Shown one piece after another: positions 56,320 through 64,000 of a stretch of 64,000 nt of DNA. Numbering within the stretch: the first letter of the stretch is position 1; each line of letters opens with the position of its first letter. Position numbers and translations under genes: made by a program. The stretch is taken from the NCBI GenBank assembly GCA_944548615.1, contig OX155980.1, positions 37,144,381 through 37,208,380 on the forward strand, written 5' to 3'. The notes beneath the pieces are model-generated. The model was given only the letters and a program-made list of their open reading frames with translations, made no database searches and had not been told where the DNA came from. Source of the DNA: Micropterix aruncella (Eukaryota; Arthropoda; Insecta; Lepidoptera; Micropterigidae).

Positions 56320-57269
56320 TCAAGTGAAATCTCGACAAAAAAATACATAAATAACATCATACCTTTTAAAACGTTTCTTTTATTCGGTACTAACTGTTGC
56401 CCACGGCTTCGCTTCGTTTAGTTTCGAATCGAGTTATTAATCAAAGTAGGGTGGCGTTTATTTGCCTTTTTAGTTGCTACCTTTGGATATATAGTGCAAG
56501 ACAACCCCCTCAGAAGCACGATACCTATCTCGTAGACGTATCACGTCTTGTTCCTCGCCACGGGTTACTAATTTCATGATATCTCTTTAACTATACCACC
56601 TAAACACTTACAGTTAATGGCTAATTTTATCTCTATTTAACACTCGTGATAATGGAATAATTTATTTTGATAAGGATTCTCATTTTAATGATTCAACAAA
56701 CACTGTTGAAAAAAAACTCTTTAATTTAATGCCTTGATCAAACACTGGGCTTGATTGCGTTTCTTGGTGAACTAAAATCGAAAATAACGAGACAGGGCAA
56801 TACGCTAGGGCGGAATGTGAAATAAACCTTAGTCACTTTTTCACATTAAAATTACCCACCAAAGATAAAAGATCGGAATCTAACACCGCACGAAATGTGT
56901 TCAAATTTATTCGGACGAGTATAAGTTCGACAGGTAGTTTTTATCGACGATCGTTCGTTTCATATTCCGCTCTAACGTATTGCTCTATTTCGTTCGCTTG
57001 AACTAATTTCACTTTTCGTTCACAAAGAAAAGCAATTGGGCCCAGTGTATACTTGTTTTTTTACACAAAATCAGTTATTGTAGCCTAAGTATAAAAGTTG
57101 GATATATTCTGTCTTAGACTTTTTTTATAGATCTCTTTAAGGCCGATGTTTTTGTCATATACTGTTTTCACATATATCAGACTGTTTCGTCAGCGCACGC
57201 GAATAAAGCAACTCACCAGCTCATTTTCTCCAACTTAATTTACAAATATTGTGATTTCTAATTGAAAAC
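56320..57269. other. 3' flank of gene B and unassigned sequence (unit 2)
   Basis: Copy of 21319-22268; no gene. The small inverted pair lies at about 56787-56819 and 56959-56991. Confidence 0.5.
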
Positions 57270-57891
57270 CAAAATCACCTGTAAAGGAAAAGACCTCTCT
57301 GGCGATCATGTTATAGAACATTTCAGTAGTTGCCTGGAAAAGATAGATGCATTGCTAATTTCTGGCCCTCGTAAGGTTTGGATCTATTACAATTATCTAA
57401 CTTCACATTTGTCATGGCCCTTTCTTATTTACGATTTCACCAAAACCCAACTGTCTCGTCTGGATGCACTGGTGACAGCTAGTTTAAAATCCTGGTTGTC
57501 CTTAGCCAAACCAGCTAACCCCTCGACTCTCTTCAGATCCAAACACAATTTTGGGCTAGCTCTAAAACTGCACTCTCTACTCTACGCCAACTCCAGAATA
57601 ACTAAACATTCTATTCTAAGCAATTCCAAGGATCCGGCAATATCGAAGCACGTAATAAGTGGCCGTAGTGAGTAAAATGATCTACAAGCCCGCGTAGACT
57701 TCCACAAATAGTTCCTTGCTGGAATCAGCCAGAACGGCAATGGTCTAGGGTATGGCAGTACAACCATGAGCGATGTGGACTTGAAGAAGTCTCTCTAGCG
57801 GGGAGATTACGACAGCAATAGTGTGGCTCACGCTATTGACCTTCAATTCCAGTGTGATTGGACAACAATTGGAGACTTTTGCATTCCTCCT
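57270..57891 (+). pseudogene. RLE retrotransposon internal fragment (unit 2)
   Basis: Copy of 22269-22890 with the same stops and a few substitutions (for example ITKHSILSN instead of ITKNSILSN). Confidence 0.84.
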
Positions 57892-58763
57892 TATAACGGG
57901 ATAAAAATAAAATAAAAATGAAAAATGATTTTAAACTTAAATGAACGTTTTGTAGACAAACGCAGAAACTATAAATAAATTTAGAAAGAAAAAGAAAAAT
58001 AAAAAAAACTATATAAAAAAATATTGATCAATGAGGGGGTACGTTATTGAAAAAAATGATTTCTACTCGTTTTGCTGAAGCGATTAATTCCTACAAATAA
58101 AACACGAAATTATTTCCATAAATACATATATTCTTCGGTCATCCAACAGCAGAAAGTCACCCACAGCGCCGAAATCCGATATTGCATCAAAAGATGATGA
58201 AGTATAAAGTATGTAATATGGATGATATGAAGGAATATGTAATATGGAAGACTGAAGTCAGGGAGAAGAGAGTTTCTGTATATGAAGTCCTTAAATCGGG
58301 AGAGCTTTATATGACTGACGCAAAGAGAGGGGGCTTTGCTGTTGGGATATTTAATGACAATTCGGAAAGTATGGTAAGTTTTGGAATTAAGGGGTGGTTG
58401 TTGAATTGAAGACGTTTAAGATAAAACCTATCTGCCAAAAGTTGACAGCGAAGGTTGACCGGGGTTCACAGGATTCGACGAGGAGGGCATTGGTAGGGGA
58501 ACTTCTCATAGCGCCGATGGTGCATCTGAGTCCCTTAAATTGCAGTCAGTTTAGTTTATATTGTAGGTGCTTGCTTAGCGGAAAACAAATGAAGGCAGCA
58601 TAATCAATATGTGACCGAATTAGGCATTATTAGCAGGCCGAATTAATTTAATCATCAGTGACTGACTTTAGCAATCAATGTCGCTGAAAACTGAAAACGC
58701 GGTAAGGAAAAAAAAATACTGAAGAAGTAAGGAGAAGTTCTGTTTTTTTTAAGTAAAATATAT
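57892..58763. other. Unassigned sequence (unit 2)
   Basis: Copy of 22891-23770, differing by a local rearrangement at 58032-58043. No supported gene. Confidence 0.45.
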
Positions 58764-60498
58764 ATTATACTAGCTGACCCGGCGAACTTCGTACCGCCTA
58801 ACAGTCAATGAATGTCACTCATTAAGCATTATTTTTTGCGGAAAAAAATGATCACTATGGAGACTCAGCACCATCAATTTCAATAATAAGGAAGTGGTTT
58901 ACTGAATTTCGTTATGGCCGTACAAGCACGGAAGATGCCGAACGTTTTATAAGCCCAGTTGAGGTCTCTACACCCGAAAAAAAAAAAACACGACATGGTA
59001 TTGGCCGATCGGAGATTGAAAGTGAGAGAGATTGTGGAAGCCATAGGCATCTCACACGGCCCAGTGGTTTCCATTTTAAATGTTCACTTGGGTATGAGAA
59101 AGCAAGATGGGTGCCGCGTTTGCTCATAATCGACCACAAACGCAATTGTGTGACAAATTCGCAGGAGTGTTAGCGTTGTTCAACCGCAATATGGATGAGT
59201 TTTTGCGTCCTTTCGTAACCGTGGACGAAACTTGGATCCACCACAACACACCAGAGACCAAACAGCAGTCAAAACAGTGGGTTTCTCTGGGTGAATCGGC
59301 GCTAAAAAGGCCAAGGTGGGTTTGTCAGCCAATAAAGTCATGGCGACCGTTTTTGGAATGCACGCTGTATAATCCACATTGACTACCTTCAAAAGGGTAA
59401 AACAATAATGGCGAATATTATGCCAACTAATTAGGTTGATTTAATGATTTGAAAAAAAAACAACTGCATTTGGCCAAGAAAAAAGTTTTTTTCCACCAGG
59501 ACAATGCAAGGGTGCACACCATGGCATGTGCAGTTTCCATAGCAAAAATCCATGAATTGGGCTACGAATGGCTCCCTTATCTGCCCTACAAAATTTTGGG
59601 TCTCTGCTGTTGACCGTTGAGGAGTCCCCTCATCGGGAGCCAACCCAGGTTAGATCATCCATGTCATAGTAAAACTTAGAAGGGGCTATCATAATTAAAT
59701 GCGTATACAAAATTTTGAGTCCCTGCTGTTGACCGTTGAGGAGTTCCCTCATCGGGAGCCAACCCAGGCTAGACCAGCCATGTCATGGTGATACTTGAAA
59801 GGGCCTATCATAATTGAATGCGTATACAAAATTTTGTGTCTGCTATTGACCGTTGAGGAATTCCCTCATCGGGAGCCAACCCAGGGTACATCAGCCATGT
59901 TATAGTGGAATTTGGAAAGAGCTATCATCCATGTCATAGTGAAACTTAGAAGGGGCTATCATAAATGAATGCGTATACAAAATGTTGGGTCTCTGCTGTT
60001 TACCGTTGAGGAGTCCTCTAGTCAGGAGCCAACGCTGGGTGGACGGATTTCAATCACAATCTGCATGCCAAATTTCAGCTCAAACGGATGAAGCGTTTCG
60101 GCGCTCACAGAAGTGCGTCCACAAAAGAAAAATGCCCAACACTGCGTGCGGATAGGTAGTTAGTCCATCATCAGATGCTGGGCATCACACGAGGTTATAG
60201 TTTTTGTCAAGACAAATCAAACGAGCCCAAACATGACAGGTTTATCGTGTGTAGTTTTGAAGTTCCTATAGCTACCTTCCGTCTCCATCATCAGACCCTA
60301 GGCACCACACAAGGTTATAGTTTTTGTCAATACAAATCAAACGAACCCAATAATGCCTTTTTTAATTCTGAGATTTTAAGGAACACTTTGATGAAGTTTT
60401 ACCTAAATCGGTTCAGCTGTTTTTGAGCCAAATCAAAACATACAAAAAGACATACATACATATACTGCCCTCAAGAACTGTATATAGTAGTATAGATA
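58764..60498. repeat. Composite RTE-like repeat (unit 2)
   Basis: Copy of 23771-25505, with minisatellite units at 59587-60042 and 60164-60363. Confidence 0.5.
58863..59593 (+). pseudogene. mariner transposase remnant, N-terminal part (unit 2)
   Basis: Copy of 23870-24600 with VDETWIHHNTPET; the same truncation at the minisatellite. Confidence 0.85.
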
Positions 60499-61576
60499 AG
60501 CAACAATCAATCATTCTTACCTTTGGTGGCACCATTGAATTACACTATAAAATCAATGGTGGCACCCATCTACTGTGCAATATCTACTGTGGCCCTGGCT
60601 CGCTGAAAACGATGTGCCAGAGAATTGTAAAAATTGTATTTTGTAGCATAATGACACCATGCGCTTGTATTTAGTGCAAAATTAGCGCTTAATGTGTAGT
60701 GATATACTATGATTATATAGATGAGGCTTTGCGCTCAAAATGGACCACTTCAAAACAACTACTGAATTTATTGCTCTCTCTGTCACATGATTTCCGAGCA
60801 AAAGATATGTGGAGCCAACTTATTTGTATCTGAGGGGGAGCTAATGGGCGCAATTGGAGTTGGCCAGGAGACCCATTCTTTCAGGTCAGGTCGGTCATAC
60901 TTAAGGGTCAACACCCATCCGGCGGCCTTCACGCAGAAAGGAGAGCCAGGGTAGGACGCTGGCCTGTGGGCCACTCTCCTTTAGGAGTCAACCTTCGGGC
61001 GCTCCTGAATGGTTTGCGCACTGTGCGGCGTCAGCTAATCGATTGTGCACTCCGACTAACAGCTGGGGGAGTCTGGAACAGTTATGTTTCCTATAGAGCG
61101 GGGTGGTTGTTAACCTTATGGCAACTGCTCTTGAAACGACCATTCGGTCACCCGATCCCAGGTGAATAAACCGGGCAAAGGATGCCGTGGTCTGCCATAG
61201 AATAGGTAGACACCGTATCACCGCTTCATAAGGGAGAGGACCGCGCAAGCGACCTAGATCCTGTAACCAGTCTGTAGGTAGGAAGTATCTTGAAGATTAA
61301 TTCCAGACGGAGATATCCTTCCAAACTGGTAGTCAGGGGGCCAGGTCGCCCGCTGTGTACCTTTCCCGGTGCCTCACCGTAATGCGTTTGACTCTGACGG
61401 GCAAATGTTGTAGCTAGACTGTGGATTGTTTTTCGTCCCAAGTCTTCTGCGCTCACCTCACGGGAGACAGAACGAACAATATCGTTAAAACTTTCTGAGG
61501 TGACAGCTTTAGTTGTGTATGAAGGCATATCTAGCTAATAATAATATATTGCTGGTAGTACGACATTTCCTTGTCT
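60499..61576. other. Unassigned sequence (unit 2)
   Basis: Copy of 25506-26584; no recognised gene. Confidence 0.35.
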
Positions 61577-62472
61577 AAGGGTACACACACTAGTCCCACT
61601 TACGCAACGTATACGACGCAAATGTCATAAGTTTGGCGAAATTATGATTCAACTTTGTTTTTTCACTGTTTTATTTATGGCTATGGATAGACCTTACTAT
61701 TTTTAACAATAGTCGACCTACGCGTTTTTTCCTAAACTCTATACTTTGGGCATAAAAAAATATTTTCAGATTTTTTGTATGGGATGGATAAAAAACTGAT
61801 TGTTTTCTTTGTCCTGATACATCCCGCTTCAAAACCTTTTTTATCTTAATCCTTGTCTCCTCTACTGTCATTCTGCATATTCAAAAAAATACAAAAATGC
61901 CAGCCCGTATGGGCCTTGCCAGATGAATGGGTCGGAAAAATGATAAAAAACACATATTTCAAAGCATATTTTTTATTATCTTAAGTTATTGAAAACCAAA
62001 TTTTACGCGGAATAGTAAGTAAAACTACGTAATAAGACAAAGAACTACCTACTTAAAAAATAACACTAGTAGATTTTGAATTTATACACCTTTTTATTAA
62101 ATTACCTTAATTTATCATTATATTACCCAACAAACATGCTAGCCATATAAGAAGTGCCGAATATAGCTTTGATTAAAAGTCATGTAAAAGCATACAGATT
62201 AACTATCAGCTATGTAAAGGTGTCATTCCTTTTAGTCATATAATTTTGACACATAAAGGTTTACGCAGCTTTCCTTATTAACAAGCGAGTAATGGCTTTT
62301 TACTCCACCAAAGGCTGTATATTGGTTGCAAGACCCACACTTATACAGCTTAAAGTCATATTTAAGTGCAGTAATTAATTTACAAAGAGTTAAAACTGTA
62401 AAGTTGTCACTAGGACCTCACTTACGCAGCTTATATTTTTATAAAGCGTAGGCAGCTTATAGTTTTATAAAG
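61577..62472. repeat. Dispersed repeats X and Y (unit 2)
   Basis: Copy of 26585-27480: X forward to about 62072, then Y inverted up to the retrotransposon. Confidence 0.62.
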
Positions 62473-63946
62473 CTTATTTACGATTTTACCAAAACCCAAC
62501 TGTCCCGTCTAGATGCGCTGGTGACAGCTAGTTTAAAATCCTGGCTGTCCTTAGCCAAACCAGCTGACCCCTCGACTCTCTTCAGGTCCAAACAAAATTT
62601 TGGGCTAGCGCTTAAACTGCCCTCTCTGCTCTACGCCAACTCCAGAATAACCAAAAATTCGATTCTGTGCAATTCCAAAGATCCGGCAATATCGAAGCAC
62701 GTAATAAGTGGCCGTAGTGATTCAAATGATCTACAAGCCCGCGTAGACTTCCACAAAAAGTTCCTTACTGGAATCAGCCAGTAAGGAACTTCTTGTGGAA
62801 GTCTTAACTTGAACTTCTTGGACTTCTCGCTCGTGGACTTGAACTTCTTGTTCAAGTCCACGAGCGACGTGGACTTGAAGAAGTCTCTTTTGCGGGGAGA
62901 TTACGACAGCAAGAGTATGGCTCATGCTATTGGCCTTCAATGCCAGAATGATTGGACAACAATTGGGGACTTTTGCATTCCGCCTCCAATGCACTGGAAG
63001 GTAATGCTCTATGACTGGACGCCAGAGATGCAGAAAATTTTATTTGAATGCCTTTCAGCATACACTTCCAGACCTCAGTAACCTCGCTCGTTGGAGCTTT
63101 GCCGAGGATAGTTCTTGCCCCCTCTGTAGCAATACTTCTTGCACAGCTAGACACATTCTAGCTGGCTGCAAGGTGGCCTTAGATAAAGGACGGTACACTT
63201 ACCGCCATGACAAAGTTCTCGCTGTTATTCGCGAGGTAATTAGTCTCTCAGTGGCCCGTGCCAACAAGGGTTTGACAGTATCCTCCAAACCCCCAATACA
63301 GTTTTTGCGGGATGGCTCTAAAGGCAAAAAACATTTAACTACAAAACCTTTCTCAATAACCGAGAAAGCTACAGATTGGATTCTGGAGGTTGATTCGGTC
63401 TCTAAGCAGTATAAATTCCCTGAAAGTCTCGGATGCACAGCCCTCCGTCCAGATATAACTCTTTACTCTCTATCTCGGAAGGTGGCTCTTATTGTAGAAT
63501 TAACTGTTTCATGGGAATCAAATATCCCAAAAGACCACGAGTACAAATTAAATAAATACCATGATCTTGCAAATGCCGTAACCCGGAACGGCTTCACTGT
63601 TCACCTTCACGCGGTGGAAGTTGGCGCTCGTGGCCTGCCAGCTAAATCTCTATTTCACCTCTTTAAAGATCTTGGCCTTTCCAGAAAAATAATCAACTCT
63701 TTCTTAGAAAAATTATCTAAAACTGCGATTTGCGCATCTCAAATTCTATGGCTTCGAAGGGGGAGTGAATGGGTGGTAAGGTGAACGCTCACATGTGGCA
63801 AGACAGCTGTCCTAAACCTACCACAGCCGGTTCGTAAGTCCGGAATCCACTGCTCACCCCCCAGAAGTGTAAAAAAAAATTAGTATTATGATGGGCCCGA
63901 CTCCGGTCGGTGAATTCCATGGCAGCTCCGTTTGTATTTATTTATT
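62473..63946 (+). mobile_element. 5'-truncated RLE retrotransposon with endonuclease (unit 2)
   Basis: Copy of 27481-28954, including the hairpin rearrangement at 62746-62866. The next element begins at 63947 and leaves the window. Confidence 0.87.
63011..63784 (+). CDS. Retrotransposon knuckle and endonuclease frame (unit 2, partial)
   Basis: Same 257-residue frame as 28019-28792 with one visible change in the endonuclease: IVELTVSWE instead of IVELTVPWE. The minus-strand element also has Ser here, so Pro in unit 1 may be the derived state. The start is not a true initiation site. Confidence 0.8.
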   Translation: MTGRQRCRKFYLNAFQHTLPDLSNLARWSFAEDSSCPLCSNTSCTARHILAGCKVALDKGRYTYRHDKVLAVIREVISLSVARANKGLTVSSKPPIQFLRDGSKGKKHLTTKPFSITEKATDWILEVDSVSKQYKFPESLGCTALRPDITLYSLSRKVALIVELTVSWESNIPKDHEYKLNKYHDLANAVTRNGFTVHLHAVEVGARGLPAKSLFHLFKDLGLSRKIINSFLEKLSKTAICASQILWLRRGSEWVVR

Positions 63947-64000
63947 GTGGACGGCATGAAAGAACGCATCGGATCGATGGCCTTGCAAGCCAGATCCGAT
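63947..64000 (+). mobile_element. 5' end of next RLE retrotransposon (cut by window end)
   Basis: Matches 28955-29008, the leader of the near-full-length element. Confidence 0.85.

Larger units (their letters stand above)
35009..64000. repeat. 35-kb tandem unit, copy 2 (incomplete)
   Basis: This is a direct copy of bases 1-29008 with the same genes, transposons and nested insertions. The join at 35008/35009 falls inside the minus-strand retrotransposon and leaves no visible scar, so the window start is an arbitrary phase of the repeat rather than its true edge. The last bases match about 28914-29008 of copy 1. Confidence 0.97.

Overview
The window is nuclear DNA from an animal, most likely an insect. 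Intergenic sequence is AT-rich, the one host gene family is split by an intron, TTAGG-type motifs occur, and mobile elements fill most of the rest: hAT, mariner/Tc1, TTAA-flanked miniature elements, an R2/Hero/NeSL-type retrotransposon and RTE/CR1-like remnants. I saw no bacterial operons, rRNA, tRNA or CRISPR. The species cannot be named from the sequence.

The largest structure is a near-identical direct tandem repeat of about 35.0 kb. Bases 1-35008 are copy 1 and 35009-64000 are an incomplete copy 2. The offset between copies drifts from 35008 to 34992 through a few small indels plus scattered single-base changes. No edge of the repeat lies in the window, so the array may continue both ways. 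It could be a real segmental duplication or two haplotypes joined in the assembly.

Each unit carries two tandem, same-strand copies of a two-exon gene for an RFWD3-type E3 ubiquitin ligase. Gene A has exon 1 (acidic N-terminus, C3HGC3 RING, coiled coil; 33947-34482), a 9.9-kb intron full of transposons, and a WD40 exon (44356-45307; the other unit's is at 9352-10303). Gene B has lost its start codon and most of the RING by an internal deletion. It keeps the coiled-coil end, the splice donor and an intact WD40 exon (15904-16135 plus 20367-21318; 50905-51136 plus 55368-56319). B is therefore either a pseudogene or a RING-less paralog.

Layout of a unit in copy 1 coordinates: 1-5158 minus-strand RLE retrotransposon with a nested 2.96-kb hAT; 5451-6442 non-autonomous hAT-like element with a nested TTAA MITE; 7105-7470 mariner remnant; 7676-9184 LINE reverse transcriptase fragment split by a second hAT; 9352-10303 WD40 exon of gene A; 10530-15057 AT-rich dispersed and tandem repeats; 15066-21318 gene B with its own insertions; 22269-22890 retrotransposon fragment; 23771-25505 composite repeat with mariner remnant and minisatellite; 25506-27480 unknown and dispersed repeats; 27481-32090 two head-to-tail RLE retrotransposons; 32130-33514 repeats and nested CpG-rich foldbacks; 33666-34482 promoter and exon 1 of the next gene A. 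Several insertions can be compared with empty sites in paralogous sequence inside the window, which gives exact target-site duplications and an order of events.
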